A stretch of 64,000 nt of DNA from Micromonospora zamorensis (GCF_900090275.1 NZ_LT607755.1:4402001-4466000), one strand, 5' to 3'. Positions 1 to 8,621 are shown, counted from the stretch's first letter. The notes: generated by a model not told the origin, from the sequence alone. Numbers and translations: made by a program.

Positions 1-368
1 AGGCGATCTGCCCGTACACCTCGCAGGCGGTCGTCGTCGGTCAGGCCCGCAACTTCTGCACGATGCTGGTCACGCTGGACCCGGACGCGATCCGGGGCTG
101 GGTCGCCGGTGGTCCGCTGGAGGGGCGCAGCTACACCGAGATCGTCGCCTCGCCGGAGGCCCAGACGATGGTCGAGGAGTACGTCGCCCAGCTCAACGCC
201 AAGCTCAACCGCTGGGAGACGATCAAGAAGGTGGCCATCCTGCCGCGCGACCTGACGATCGAGGACGGCGAGATCACCCCGTCGTTGAAGATCAAGCGGC
301 GCGGTGTGGAGAGCAACTTCGCGGCCCAGATCGACAAGATGTACGCGGGCACGCTCGCCGAGCTGTGA
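1..368 (+). CDS. Long-chain acyl-CoA ligase (AMP-forming), C-terminal fragment
   Basis: This is the 3' end of a gene that begins before the window; the reading frame is open from base 3 to a TGA at 366-368. The visible roughly 121 residues match the C-terminal lid domain of adenylate-forming fatty-acyl-CoA synthetases of the FadD15 type. They include a strand ending in LVTLDPDAI, the segment KVAILPRDLTIEDGEITPSL and the terminal KIKRR, which should hold the lysine used in the adenylation half-reaction. Such enzymes activate fatty acids to acyl-AMP and then acyl-CoA at the membrane face. Family assignment is firm; chain-length specificity cannot be judged. A strong hairpin follows the stop codon. 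Confidence 0.85.
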   Translation, partial: AICPYTSQAVVVGQARNFCTMLVTLDPDAIRGWVAGGPLEGRSYTEIVASPEAQTMVEEYVAQLNAKLNRWETIKKVAILPRDLTIEDGEITPSLKIKRRGVESNFAAQIDKMYAGTLAEL

Positions 369-376
369 GCCGGCCG

Positions 377-414
377 AGGGTCCCGTGTCGGCGAGAGAGC
401 CGGCACGGGGCCCT
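377..414. terminator. Bidirectional stem-loop terminator between convergent genes
   Basis: A 16-bp stem (377-392 with 399-414, only two G-U type pairs) encloses the loop GAGAGA. It sits between the convergent ends of the acyl-CoA ligase gene and the ltrA-like gene, whose stop codon begins at 414-416. There is no U-tract, as is usual for actinobacterial terminators. Confidence 0.7.
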
Positions 415-1718
415 CACAGGTGGTGGCCCCGCCACCTCGTGTGTTCCTCTTCCGCGGCGAGCTGTTCCTCGAACGCCTTCTGCCGGACCCCGGCCCGGCG
501 CCGCGAGTCGATGACCGTCTGCGCGGCCACGGCCAGCGTCGTGGCCAGGGCCAACATGCCCAACGCGATCAGCTCGGGCAGCGACCCGGCGACCGGCACC
601 AGCGCGACCAGCAGCAGGATCCCGCCGATCGTGGGCCAGCGGGGGGCGCCGAGCATCAGCCGGCCGAGCACGATGAGCGCGAGCAGGTAGAGCGCGACCC
701 CACCGTAGAGCGCCAACAGGTCGAGGCTCGGCAGCGGGATGCCCCAGCTCGGAGTGTTGGGATCGGCGCCCTCGTGGATCAGCCCCTTGAGCCCGAGCGC
801 GAACAGGATGATGCCGGCGATGACCGGCAGGTGCAGGTAGCTGTAGGCGTTCCGGGCCAGGATGGCGCGGGCGTCCGGGTCGCGGGTGCGGTGCAGGGTC
901 TGTTCCATGCCGAGCGCCAGGGTGTCGAAGTACGCCCACCACATCGCGGCGACCACCGCGACGCCGAGGACCGCGGCGAACAGCACCGGCCAGGTCAGCG
1001 GCAGACCAGCGGTCTCGCTGGGACTGAACCCGAGCGCGATGATGGTCTCGCCGAGGGCGACCAGGACGATCTGACCGTGCCGCTCCGCCCAGTGCCCGGC
1101 GGACAGCACCGTCCACCCGGTGCCCCGCAGCGCGAGGCCGGCTCCGTACTCCACGCCGAGGGCCGCGATCCAGCACACCAGGCGGGCCACCGACTCGGCT
1201 GTTCCGTCGAAGAGGCGCTGCGGCAGCAGCCCGGCGGCCACGATGAGGGCCGTGGCCAGCAGCGCCGGCAGGGCGAGCAGCTGCCAGCGTCGGCGCACGT
1301 CGCGGTTCCGGCGGCCGATCCACAGGAAGATCGCCGTCTCGCTCACCCGGACCACGAAGTAGCAGGTCGCGAAGACCAGCGGACCGTACAGCCCACCGGG
1401 TCGGTCGACGAACGCCTTCGGCAGACTCAGCGCCAGCACGAAGGCGGCGGCGATGGTGACGAAGCCGACCGCCGGGACGATGCCCTGGTCGGTACGGATC
1501 AGGTTGCCCAGCACGGCGAACCCGGACCAGCACCACCAGAGCAGGGCCAGCAGCACGAGGCACTGCACCAGGCCCCGGGCGGTCGGATTGCCGGCGGTGG
1601 CCGTGGTGACGTGCAGGAACGCGAAGACGAAGACCAGGTCGTAGAAGAGTTCGAGCGGGGTCGCCCGTGAGCCCGGCGCGCTCCGGCGGACCCCGCGCAT
1701 CCCCCCGCCCTCGCCCAT
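414..1718 (-). CDS. Low temperature requirement A (LtrA) family membrane protein
   Basis: This is a polytopic membrane protein of about 434 residues. It has the LtrA-family opening PLELFYDLVFVFAFLHVT followed by about a dozen hydrophobic segments, and a conserved-looking WWAYFDTLALGMEQ stretch in the middle. LtrA proteins are widespread in actinobacteria, and their biochemical function is not known. The frame is open to 1757, but the start at 1718 (MGEGGG) or 1700 (MRGV) fits the family better; I chose 1718. The C-terminus is a short charged tail (EEQLAAEEEHTRWRG). It is convergent with the acyl-CoA ligase gene and in tandem with the MocR gene upstream, 109 bp away, so it is probably transcribed separately. 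Confidence 0.85.
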   Translation of the reverse strand: MGEGGGMRGVRRSAPGSRATPLELFYDLVFVFAFLHVTTATAGNPTARGLVQCLVLLALLWWCWSGFAVLGNLIRTDQGIVPAVGFVTIAAAFVLALSLPKAFVDRPGGLYGPLVFATCYFVVRVSETAIFLWIGRRNRDVRRRWQLLALPALLATALIVAAGLLPQRLFDGTAESVARLVCWIAALGVEYGAGLALRGTGWTVLSAGHWAERHGQIVLVALGETIIALGFSPSETAGLPLTWPVLFAAVLGVAVVAAMWWAYFDTLALGMEQTLHRTRDPDARAILARNAYSYLHLPVIAGIILFALGLKGLIHEGADPNTPSWGIPLPSLDLLALYGGVALYLLALIVLGRLMLGAPRWPTIGGILLLVALVPVAGSLPELIALGMLALATTLAVAAQTVIDSRRRAGVRQKAFEEQLAAEEEHTRWRGHHL

Positions 1719-1826
1719 CAGGAGATTGTGGCAGCCAAGGTAGGGCGAAAGGTACATTCCCGCATACCGTGGAGAGATCTGGCGCTGGCCCGACGATCGT
1801 GGGCCGGTGGTCGGTTCGGCGATGGC

Positions 1827-3278
1827 TCAGGCGATGACGGCGGGCTCCCGCCATCGCTGCCGGCCGGTGCGGTCCAGGTCGTAACGCACCGCCGCGATCC
1901 GCCCCACGGCCTCCACCAGGTCCGCAGCCGGCAGGGTGAACGGCAACCGCAGGAACCGCTCCATGGTGCCGTCCAGGCCGAACCGGGGGCCGGGAGCCAG
2001 CCGTACGCCGACCTCCTCGGCGGCCCGGGCCAGCGCGCTGGAGACCGGGCCGTCCAACTCGGCCCACAGCGTCACGCCACCCCGGGGCACTGTGACCCGC
2101 CAGTCCGGCAACCGCTGCGCCAGCGCGCCGAGCAGAGCGTCGCGCTGGACGGCCAGCTGGACGCGGCGCTCGGCCACGATGGCGTCGGCGTCGGCGAGCA
2201 GGTGCACAGCGACCAGCTGGTCCAGCACCGGGCTGGCCATGTCCACCCCGACCCGGACGGCGGCCAGCCGCTGCACCTGCGGCGCGGAGGCGCGCACCCA
2301 GCCGATCCGCAGGCCGCCCCAGTAGGGCTTACTCATCCCGCCGATGCTGATGACCCGGCTGTGCCGGTCGTAGACGCCGACCGGGGGTGGCAGCTCGGTG
2401 CCGTCCAGCGGAAGGTCCACGAAGGACTCGTCGATGACCAGATCGGTGCCGACCGCGTGGGCGGCGGCCACCACCCGCTCGCGCAGCGAGGCGGGCATCA
2501 GGTGCCCGGTCGGGTTCTGGAACTCCGGAATCAGGTAGGCCAGCTTGGGCCGGGTCTGCCGGAGGCTGCCCAGCAGCAGGTCCGGCTCCCACCCGTCGGC
2601 GGCCAGGCCGTGGGTGGTGATCCGGGCCCGTCGCCCGGCCAGCGCGGCGAGCGCGTTGGGGTAGGTCGGCGACTCGACCAGCACACTGCCGCCAGGGGCC
2701 AGGGCGAGCCGCAACACCAGGTCCAGTGCGTGCTGGGTGCCGCTGGTGACCATGATCTGGTCGGCCGAGGTGGGCAGGCCCCGGGCGGCGTACGCGTCGG
2801 CCACCGCCTCGCGCAGCTCGATGATGCCGGTCGGGTGGTAGCCGGCCCCGCCCAGATAGCGGGGCAGGTCCTCGGTGGCGGCACGGGCCGCCGTCAGGAG
2901 CTGCGGTGGGGCCGCCAGCGCGGCGACACCGAGGTCGAGCATCTCCCGGTCGTCCAGCGGGGCCCACAGGCCGGTGCTGGCCACCCGGTGGTTGCCGGGC
3001 AGCATCGTCCAACTGCCGGCGCCGCGGCGGCTGGCCAGGTGCCCGGTCTCGCGCAGTTGCCGGTACGCGGCGGTGACAGTGGTCCGGCTGATCCGCAACG
3101 CCTCGGCCAGCTCCCGTTCGGCGGGAAGCCGGACGCCCAGCGGCAGCCGGCCGTCGGCGAGCAGACCGCGCACCGTGCCGGCCAGCGCGGCGTAGTCGGG
3201 GCTGCGTCGGCGGCCCGGCAGGGCGTGCCACTGACCGAGCAGACGCGCCAATTGGACGCCGCGCACCTGACCCGTCAT
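1827..3278 (-). CDS. MocR/PdxR-type GntR regulator with aminotransferase domain
   Basis: This is a two-domain protein of 483 residues. The N-terminus is a GntR winged helix (PAERELAEALRISRTTVTAAYRQLRETG). It is fused to a fold-type I aminotransferase-like domain with the PLP-lysine motif SIGGMSKPYWGGLRIGW. MocR proteins are PLP-sensing transcription factors of the GabR, PdxR and TauR kind. The ATG at 3278 follows a GGGGAG ribosome-binding site; an in-frame upstream start at 3323 would overlap the control region. It is divergent from a YczE-family gene, an arrangement common for MocR regulators of membrane-protein genes. The likely target is that neighbour; the true effector is unknown. Confidence 0.88.
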   Translation of the reverse strand: MTGQVRGVQLARLLGQWHALPGRRRSPDYAALAGTVRGLLADGRLPLGVRLPAERELAEALRISRTTVTAAYRQLRETGHLASRRGAGSWTMLPGNHRVASTGLWAPLDDREMLDLGVAALAAPPQLLTAARAATEDLPRYLGGAGYHPTGIIELREAVADAYAARGLPTSADQIMVTSGTQHALDLVLRLALAPGGSVLVESPTYPNALAALAGRRARITTHGLAADGWEPDLLLGSLRQTRPKLAYLIPEFQNPTGHLMPASLRERVVAAAHAVGTDLVIDESFVDLPLDGTELPPPVGVYDRHSRVISIGGMSKPYWGGLRIGWVRASAPQVQRLAAVRVGVDMASPVLDQLVAVHLLADADAIVAERRVQLAVQRDALLGALAQRLPDWRVTVPRGGVTLWAELDGPVSSALARAAEEVGVRLAPGPRFGLDGTMERFLRLPFTLPAADLVEAVGRIAAVRYDLDRTGRQRWREPAVIA

Positions 3279-3293
3279 GGCCACTCCCCGGAT

Positions 3294-3321
3294 ATTGGCT
3301 TCTTCCTCGACGTGGATTGGC
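3294..3321. promoter_or_regulatory. Candidate MocR operator: two ATTGGC direct repeats, 22 bp apart
   Basis: ATTGGC occurs at 3294-3299 and again at 3316-3321 on the plus strand, exactly two helical turns apart, in the 59-bp gap between the divergent mocR and yczE starts. Direct repeats of this kind are the known binding-site form for MocR dimers such as PdxR and GabR. Assignment to this regulator is inference. Confidence 0.5.
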
Positions 3322-3337
3322 ACCTAGGGTGGCATGC

Positions 3338-4078
3338 ATGGCATTGCTTGGCAATCTGCGGCACCGGCCGGTTCGACGGTTGGTCCAGCTCTACCTCGGG
3401 CTTGTCCTCTACGGCGTCAGCATGGCCCTGATGGTCCGCTCCGACCTGGGCCTCGACCCATGGGACGTGTTCCACCAGGGCCTCTCCGAGTTGACCGGGC
3501 TCTCGTTCGGCACCGTCACCATCGGCGTCGGCGCGCTGGTGCTGCTGCTCTGGATCCCGCTGCGACAGCGGCCGGGTCTCGGCACGATCAGCAACGTCGT
3601 GGTGATCGGTCTGGTCGTGGACGCCACACTGGCCCTAATGCCCGCCGGTGGCCCCCTCGGCGTCCGGATCGCGCTGCTCGTCACCGGGATCGTCGCCAAC
3701 GGCGCCGCCACCGGCATGTATCTCGGTGCCCGCCTGGGCCCGGGCCCACGTGACGGGCTGATGACCGGATTCGTGGCCCGCCGGCCGGGCTGGTCGGTCC
3801 GGCTGGTGCGCACGGTCATCGAGGTCACCGTCCTGGCGCTGGGCTGGCTGCTCGGCGGCACTGTCGGCCTGGGCACTGTCGCGTACGCGCTGGCCATCGG
3901 TCCGTTGGCCCAGCTCTTCATCCCGCCGTTCGCCGTACCCGAGGAAAGTGTGTCCGACGCCACCGCGCACGGTGCCACGGTCCCCGACGGTGCCGTGTCC
4001 GACGGCGCCGCCGCTCCCCCGGCGGAGGCCGACGTGCCGCGACCAGGCAGCACCGCCCCGGCCGCTCCCACCGGCTGA
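3338..4078 (+). CDS. YczE/YyaS-family integral membrane protein
   Basis: This is a membrane protein of 246 residues with about five or six hydrophobic segments. It begins RRLVQLYLGLVLYGVSMALMVRSDLGLDPWDVFHQGLSELTG, where the SDLGLDPWDV motif is characteristic of the YczE/YyaS family (DUF6198/YitT-like). The last 45 residues are a disordered Ala/Pro/Asp tail (about 200-246). The ATG at 3338 follows AGGGTGG; a TTG at 3317 is in frame but lies inside the repeat region. The function of the family is unknown, and transport or export roles have been proposed. It is divergent from a MocR regulator that probably controls it. Confidence 0.82.
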   Translation: MALLGNLRHRPVRRLVQLYLGLVLYGVSMALMVRSDLGLDPWDVFHQGLSELTGLSFGTVTIGVGALVLLLWIPLRQRPGLGTISNVVVIGLVVDATLALMPAGGPLGVRIALLVTGIVANGAATGMYLGARLGPGPRDGLMTGFVARRPGWSVRLVRTVIEVTVLALGWLLGGTVGLGTVAYALAIGPLAQLFIPPFAVPEESVSDATAHGATVPDGAVSDGAAAPPAEADVPRPGSTAPAAPTG

Positions 4079-4179
4079 GCCCTCACCGACCGTTCACGAG
4101 CCGGCACACGGTGGTGGTCCGGTGTGCCGGATGGAGGGTGGGTGTTCCCTTCCGCGACGCGCGCCGTCATCATCTCTGC

Positions 4180-4641
4180 ATGGGGGAGAACGGTTGGCGC
4201 TGGACGGACGCCTGGATCTTCGTGTCGCTGGTCATCGCGAGCGGAGCCGGACGGCACCACCGGTCGGCCACTAGTCGACGGCCGGAGGGCGTCCGCCTGA
4301 CCGACGTGCTCTCCACCGCCGACCACCTCAACCACGCGATCCCGCAAAGGCACGAGGTGGAGGCCGCGATCCGGCGGCTGGTCGGCGCCGGGCTGGTGAG
4401 CGTCGCCGACGGCTGGTTCCGGATCACCGCCGAGGGTGAGCAGCTCTGGCGCACCCGCCCTCGGGCGGGGGTGGCGACCATGGTGGACACCGTGCAGGGG
4501 GTGCTGACCCGCCGGCACGCACCCGGCAGCGCGGACTGGATCCTGGAAGAGGCCGACCACGCGGCGGCCGTCCAGGAATACGCGGTCCGTTCGATCCCGA
4601 CGCCCCGGCGGTCACCGGAGGGGCACTCCGGCGTGCACTGA
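4180..4641 (+). CDS. Small winged-helix-like protein of unknown function
   Basis: This is a protein of 153 residues, with the start chosen at the ATG that opens MGENGWRWTDAWIFVSL. After that N-terminus, the segment LTDVLSTADHLNHAIPQRHEVEAAIRRLVGAGLVSVADGWFRITAEGEQLW (about 45-95) reads like a winged helix: a recognition-helix region, then a wing ending in 'FRITAEG'. No catalytic motif is visible. It could be a small DNA-binding protein, but the surrounding genes give no clue to a target. It ends 5 bp before the convergent hisF stop. Codon use fits the neighbours, so it is probably a real gene. Confidence 0.6.
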   Translation: MGENGWRWTDAWIFVSLVIASGAGRHHRSATSRRPEGVRLTDVLSTADHLNHAIPQRHEVEAAIRRLVGAGLVSVADGWFRITAEGEQLWRTRPRAGVATMVDTVQGVLTRRHAPGSADWILEEADHAAAVQEYAVRSIPTPRRSPEGHSGVH

Positions 4642-4646
4642 CCGGC

Positions 4647-5414
4647 TCAGCGCACCGGGTGGCCGCTGTGTCGCAGCGCGTCCTTGACCTCGGCCACGGT
4701 CAGCTCACCGAAGTGGAAGACGCTGGCGGCGAGCACCGCGTCCGCTCCCGCACCGATCGCGGGCGGGAAGTGAGCCACCTCACCGGCGCCGCCACTGGCG
4801 ACCACCGGCACGTCCACGACCGCCCGCACCGCGGCGATCAGCTCCAGATCGAAGCCGGCCTTGGTGCCGTCGGCGTCCATCGAGTTGAGCAGGATCTCCC
4901 CCGCGCCCAGCTCGGCGCTCCGCTGCGCCCACCGCACCGCGTCCATTCCGGTGCCGCGCCGACCGCCGTGGGTGGTGACCTCGAAGCCGCTGGGCGTGCC
5001 GCCGTCGGGCGACCGACGCACGTCGAGGGAGAGCACGAGCACCTGCCGGCCGAACCGGTCGGCGATCTCGGCGATCAGCTCGGGGCGGGCGATGGCGGCG
5101 GTGTTCACACCGACCTTGTCCGCCCCGGCGCGCAACAGTGTGTCGACGTCGGCGACCTGCCGGACCCCGCCACCGACGGTGAGGGGGATGAACACCGACT
5201 CGGCGGTGCGGCGCACCACGTCGAGCATGGTGCCCCGGTCACTCGAGGACGCCGTGACGTCGAGGAAGGTCAGCTCGTCCGCACCCGCCCGGTCGTACGC
5301 GGCGGCCAACTCCACCGGGTCGCCGGCGTCGCGAAGGTCGAGGAAGTTGACCCCCTTGACCACCCGCCCAGCGTCCACGTCCAGGCAGGGGATCACGCGC
5401 ACCGCCACCGTCAT
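4647..5414 (-). CDS. hisF: Imidazole glycerol phosphate synthase, cyclase subunit HisF
   Basis: This is a (beta-alpha)8 barrel of 255 residues. With HisH it converts PRFAR plus ammonia to imidazole glycerol phosphate and AICAR. Catalytic Asp12 lies in [17 protein letters not shown] and Asp131 in VLSLDVRR; the phosphate-binding TVGGGVR and ASGGAGE loops are present. The length is normal. It stands apart from the main his genes: an oxidoreductase gene and the ohr pair lie between it and ridA/priA. A strong stem-loop at 5441-5474 lies just upstream, so it probably has its own promoter. Confidence 0.95.
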   Translation of the reverse strand: MTVAVRVIPCLDVDAGRVVKGVNFLDLRDAGDPVELAAAYDRAGADELTFLDVTASSSDRGTMLDVVRRTAESVFIPLTVGGGVRQVADVDTLLRAGADKVGVNTAAIARPELIAEIADRFGRQVLVLSLDVRRSPDGGTPSGFEVTTHGGRRGTGMDAVRWAQRSAELGAGEILLNSMDADGTKAGFDLELIAAVRAVVDVPVVASGGAGEVAHFPPAIGAGADAVLAASVFHFGELTVAEVKDALRHSGHPVR

Positions 5415-5440
5415 GCCGCGAGCCTATCCTCCGCCAACGA

Positions 5441-5474
5441 CACGGCGGCCGACCCGATCGGGTCGACCGCCGTG
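5441..5474 (-). terminator. Stem-loop terminator after the oxidoreductase gene
   Basis: Two stacked perfect stems (CACGGCGG with CCGCCGTG, and CGACCC with GGGTCG) close on a GATC loop. The element lies between the stop of the oxidoreductase gene (5488) and the hisF start (5414), so minus-strand transcripts of the former probably end here. Confidence 0.65.
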
Positions 5475-5487
5475 AACGAGGCCTGGG

Positions 5488-6486
5488 TCACACCTTGACG
5501 AGCATCTTGCCGAGGTTGTCGCCACGCAGCAGGCCGATGAACGCGTCCGGAGCGTTCTCGATGCCGTCCACGATCGTCTCGTCGTAGGACAGCGTGCCCT
5601 CGCGCAGCCAGCCGGCGACGTCGCGGACGAACGCCGCCCGCATGTCGTTGTGGTCGTTGACCAGGAAGCCGCGCAGGGTGAGCCGCTTGCCGATGACCAA
5701 CGCCAGGTTGCGCGGCGCGGCCGACGGCTCGGTCTCGTTGTACTGCGAGATCATGCCGCAGATCGCGGCCCGGCCGTGCAGGTTCATGGCCGAGATGGCG
5801 GCCTCCAGGTGATCGCCGCCGACGTTGTCGAAGTAGACGTCGACGCCGTCCGGCGCGGCTGCCCGCAGCGACTCGCGGACCGGCCCGTCGTGGTAGTCGA
5901 ACGCGGCGTCGAAGCCCAGCGCCCGCAGCCGCTCGACCTTGGCCGGTGAGCCGGCGCTGCCGACCACCCGGCCGGCACCCTTGAGCTTGGCGATCTGGCC
6001 GACCAGGCTGCCGACCGCGCCGGCCGCGGCGGAGACGAAGACCGTCTCGCCGGGCTTCATCGCGGCGACCTCCAGCAGCCCGGCGTACGCGGTCAGCCCG
6101 GTCATGCCCAGCACGCTGAGGTACGCGCTGACCGGCGCCACGCTCGGGTCAACCGGCCGGGCTGCGGTGGCGTCGAGCAGCGCGTACTCCCGCCAGCCCA
6201 GCCCGTGCAGGACGGTGGTCCCGACGGCGACGTCCGGTGCCTCGCTGGCCACCACCTCGCCGATCGAGGCACCGTCGAGCGGCGCGTCGAGGGCGAACGG
6301 CGGCACGTACGACTTGACGTCGTTCATCCGTCCGCGCATGTACGGGTCGACCGACATGTACTGGTTGCGGACCACGATCTGGCCCGGGCCCGGCGTCGGG
6401 ACGTCGGTCTCGACGAGTCGGAAGGTGTCCTCGGTGGGCCAGCCCTGAGGGCGGCTGGCCAGGTGGATCTCGCGGTTTCTGGTCAC
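5488..6486 (-). CDS. NADP-dependent zinc-free MDR oxidoreductase (CurA/LTB4DH-like)
   Basis: This protein of 332 residues is of the medium-chain dehydrogenase/reductase type without zinc ligands. It opens NREIHLASRPQGWPTEDTFRLVE and has the family signature MSVDPYMRGRM near residue 47. The Rossmann loop is AAAGAVGSLVGQIAKLKGAGRVVGSAGS, and the substrate-side motif is DVYFDNVGGDHLEAA. Members reduce activated C=C bonds (leukotriene B4 dehydrogenase, curcumin reductase CurA, 2-alkenal reductase). The gene lies 46 bp downstream of ohr on the same strand, so a shared role in detoxifying reactive lipid products is plausible but not shown. It starts with GTG. Confidence 0.87.
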   Translation of the reverse strand: MTRNREIHLASRPQGWPTEDTFRLVETDVPTPGPGQIVVRNQYMSVDPYMRGRMNDVKSYVPPFALDAPLDGASIGEVVASEAPDVAVGTTVLHGLGWREYALLDATAARPVDPSVAPVSAYLSVLGMTGLTAYAGLLEVAAMKPGETVFVSAAAGAVGSLVGQIAKLKGAGRVVGSAGSPAKVERLRALGFDAAFDYHDGPVRESLRAAAPDGVDVYFDNVGGDHLEAAISAMNLHGRAAICGMISQYNETEPSAAPRNLALVIGKRLTLRGFLVNDHNDMRAAFVRDVAGWLREGTLSYDETIVDGIENAPDAFIGLLRGDNLGKMLVKV

Positions 6487-6532
6487 GGGGTGGTCGTCCT
6501 CTCGTCCGCGGTGGGGGTCTCGGTCCGCGAGG

Positions 6533-6973
6533 TCACGCGGCCAAGGTCTCCCGGACGGTCAGCGTGACGTCGATGTTGCCGCGGGTCGCGTTCGAGTACG
6601 GGCAGACCTGGTGGGCCTGCTCGACGATCTGCTCGGCGGTCTCGCGGGAGACGGCGGGCAGGTCGACGACGAGCTCGACGGTGAGCCCGAAACCGCCGCT
6701 GCCGTTCGGGCCGATGCCCACCTCGGCCGCGACGACGGAGTCGCTCACGTCGGCCTTGGCCCGGCGGCCCACCAGCCGCAGCGCGCTGTGGAAGCAGGCC
6801 GCGTAGCCGGCGGCGAAGAGCTGCTCGGGGTTGGCGGCGCCGCCGGCGCCACCCATCTCCTTCGGCACGGCCAGGTCGAGCGCGAGGGTGCCGTCGGAGG
6901 TCTCGACGTGGCCGTCGCGGCCATCACCCTTGGCGGTCGCGGATGCGGTGTAGATGACCTGCATGAGAGTCAC
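6533..6973 (-). CDS. ohr: Organic hydroperoxide resistance protein (Ohr, OsmC fold)
   Basis: This is a thiol peroxidase of 146 residues that reduces organic hydroperoxides in the cytoplasm. The two redox cysteines of the Ohr family are present: Cys60 in FAAGYAACFHSALRLV and Cys124 in HQVCPYSNATRGN. The opening VIYTASATAKGDGRDGHV is also typical. The GTG start overlaps the ohrR stop in the 4-nt sequence GTGA, which implies translational coupling; an internal ATG at 6964 is the alternative. It lies directly downstream of its redox-sensing repressor, so expression should rise when OhrR is oxidised. Confidence 0.93.
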   Translation of the reverse strand: MTLMQVIYTASATAKGDGRDGHVETSDGTLALDLAVPKEMGGAGGAANPEQLFAAGYAACFHSALRLVGRRAKADVSDSVVAAEVGIGPNGSGGFGLTVELVVDLPAVSRETAEQIVEQAHQVCPYSNATRGNIDVTLTVRETLAA

Positions 6974-7416
6974 TGCTCCTTCTGTCGATGGATGGTGTCG
7001 GTGACCCGGGTGAGCGTGTCGCGCAATGCGACAAGCTCATCGATGCCCAGCCCGGTGGCCAGAGCGATCCGCAGCGGGACGTCGCAGAGCTGCTCCCGCA
7101 GCGCCCGCCCCTGCTCGGTGAGGCCCACCTCGACCCGCCGCTCGTCGCGCGCCGACCGCCGCCGAACCACCAGGCCCGCTCCTTCCAGCCGCTTGAGCAG
7201 CGGGGAGAGCGTGCCGGAGTCCAGTCGCAGCTCGGCGCCGAGCTCGGACACCGTGGGGGCGTCGTCGGGGCGTTCCCAGAGCACCAGCAGCACCAGGTAC
7301 TGCGGGTAGGTCAGCCCGAACTCGTCGAGGATCGGCCGGTAGACGTCGGTGAGGGCGCGCGACGCGGCGTAGAGCGCGAAGCACACCTGTCGGCGCAACA
7401 GCAGATCATCGGTCAC
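6970..7416 (-). CDS. ohrR: Organic hydroperoxide-sensing MarR-family repressor OhrR
   Basis: This is a MarR-type winged-helix regulator of 148 residues. The N-terminal sequence LLLRRQVCFALYAASRALTDVYRP carries the single peroxide-sensing cysteine (Cys12) of OhrR proteins. The recognition helix lies in VSELGAELRLDSGTLSPLLKRLEGAGLV, followed by the wing RRRSARDERRVEV. I chose the GTG at 7416, whose product starts VTDDLLL; the frame is open to 7449 but that start would lie within the operator. Oxidation of Cys12 by organic peroxides should release the repressor from the operator at 7432-7461, which overlaps its own promoter region. Confidence 0.92.
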   Translation of the reverse strand: MTDDLLLRRQVCFALYAASRALTDVYRPILDEFGLTYPQYLVLLVLWERPDDAPTVSELGAELRLDSGTLSPLLKRLEGAGLVVRRRSARDERRVEVGLTEQGRALREQLCDVPLRIALATGLGIDELVALRDTLTRVTDTIHRQKEQ

Positions 7417-7431
7417 CGCTGAACCGTAGCC

Positions 7432-7461
7432 CACAATTAAGTTGTGCACAACTTATCTGGC
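7432..7461. promoter_or_regulatory. OhrR operator (tandem inverted repeats)
   Basis: CACAATTAAGTTGTG (7432-7446, arms CACAA/TTGTG) is followed directly by the related half CACAACTTATCTGGC. Across the join lies a perfect 18-bp palindrome, TAAGTTGTGCACAACTTA (7438-7455). The tandem form resembles known OhrR operators, and the site is 15 bp upstream of the ohrR start. It is an AT-rich island in very GC-rich DNA. Confidence 0.8.
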
Positions 7462-7495
7462 CGGGAAGCGGCCGGCACCACGCCGACCGCCGACC

Positions 7496-7885
7496 TCAGC
7501 GACCGCCGAGGTACGCCTCCAACTCCACCTCGACCAGGTGCTCCGGATCCAGCAGACCGGCCACCACCACCAGGGTCGCCGCCGGCCGGACCGCGCCGAA
7601 GACCGCGTTGTGCGCCCGGCCCACCTCGTCGGCGTGCAGCCGGTCGATCACGTACATCCTGGTCCGGACCACATCGCCGGGCTCCGCACCCACCTCGGCC
7701 AGCGCGTCCAGCCCGATCCGCAACGCCTGCGCGGTCTGGGCGGCGGCGTCACCGACGTGCACCACCCGACCGTCCACCGTCGCCGTGCAACCGGCCGTGA
7801 ACGCCAGGTCACCGGCCCGGACCACCCGGGAATAGCCGTACCGCTGCTCCCACGGGCCACCCGAGGAGAGCCGGGTGACCGTCAC
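7496..7885 (-). CDS. RidA/YjgF-family protein (probable enamine/imine deaminase)
   Basis: This is a protein of 129 residues with the RidA fold ([17 protein letters not shown] ... [12 protein letters not shown] ... [28 protein letters not shown]). RidA proteins hydrolyse reactive enamine/imine intermediates made by PLP enzymes. In the canonical subgroup a conserved Arg near 'RPAR' is essential; here the equivalent stretch reads VRPAATL, so activity is likely but the subgroup is uncertain. The GTG start overlaps the priA stop (GTGA), so it is the last gene of the his operon. HisC is a PLP enzyme, which may explain the pairing (inference). Confidence 0.85.
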   Translation of the reverse strand: MTVTRLSSGGPWEQRYGYSRVVRAGDLAFTAGCTATVDGRVVHVGDAAAQTAQALRIGLDALAEVGAEPGDVVRTRMYVIDRLHADEVGRAHNAVFGAVRPAATLVVVAGLLDPEHLVEVELEAYLGGR

Positions 7886-8607
7886 GCCTCGGCCAGAGTC
7901 CGCAGCGCCTCGGCCACCGTGAAGGCACCCGCGTAGAGCGCCTTACCGGCGATCACACCCTCCACCCCGAGCGGCTCCAGGGTCGCCAACGCCCGCAGGT
8001 CGTCCAACGTGGACACCCCACCGGAGGCGATCACCGGCCGGTCGGTGCGGGCGCACACCTCGCGCAGCAGGTCCAGGTTCGGCCCGCGCATCGTGCCGTC
8101 CTTGGTGATGTCGGTGACCACGTACCGGCTCGCGCCCGCCTTGTCCAGCCGCTCCAGCACCTCGTACAGGTCACCACCGTCGCGGGTCCAACCGCGCGCC
8201 GAGAGGGTGTGGCCGCGCACGTCCAGCCCGATGGCCACCCGGTCGCCGTACTCCCCCACCACCCGGTCACACCAGACCGGGTCCTCCAGGGCGGCGGTGC
8301 CGATGTTCACCCGGGTCGCCCCGGTGCCCAGCGCCGCCCGCAGCGACTCGTCGTCCCGGATGCCGCCGGAGAGCTCCACCTTCACGTCCAACTGGCGCAC
8401 CACCTCGGCGAGCAGGTGCGCGTTGGTGCCCCGACCGAACGCCGCGTCCAGGTCGACCAGGTGGATCCACTCGGCGCCGTCCTGCTGCCAGGCCAGCGCC
8501 GCGTCCAACGGCTCGCCATAGATGCTCTCGCTTCCGACGGCGCCCTGCACGAGCCGGACGGCCCGGCCGTCGGCGACATCCACAGCGGGTAACAGGGTGA
8601 GGCTCAA
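7882..8607 (-). CDS. priA: Bifunctional phosphoribosyl isomerase PriA (HisA/TrpF)
   Basis: This is a (beta-alpha)8 barrel of 241 residues. In actinobacteria PriA isomerises both ProFAR (histidine pathway) and phosphoribosylanthranilate (tryptophan pathway). The catalytic Asp10 is in [18 protein letters not shown], and Asp170 is in [12 protein letters not shown]. The loop with Arg138 and Trp140 ([11 protein letters not shown]) is the feature that distinguishes PriA from plain HisA. Phosphate-binding GGIRDD and ASGGVST motifs are present. It lies in the his operon, ending in a GTGA overlap with ridA. No trpF is seen in the window, as expected if PriA covers that step. Confidence 0.93.
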   Translation of the reverse strand: MSLTLLPAVDVADGRAVRLVQGAVGSESIYGEPLDAALAWQQDGAEWIHLVDLDAAFGRGTNAHLLAEVVRQLDVKVELSGGIRDDESLRAALGTGATRVNIGTAALEDPVWCDRVVGEYGDRVAIGLDVRGHTLSARGWTRDGGDLYEVLERLDKAGASRYVVTDITKDGTMRGPNLDLLREVCARTDRPVIASGGVSTLDDLRALATLEPLGVEGVIAGKALYAGAFTVAEALRTLAEA

Positions 8608-8621
8608 CGTCTTCTCCTCGA

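Noticed and set aside
292..2067. A 591-codon minus-strand frame over the LtrA gene
   Set aside because: It is an alternative frame of the LtrA gene with Arg/Gly/Ala-rich composition and no motif.
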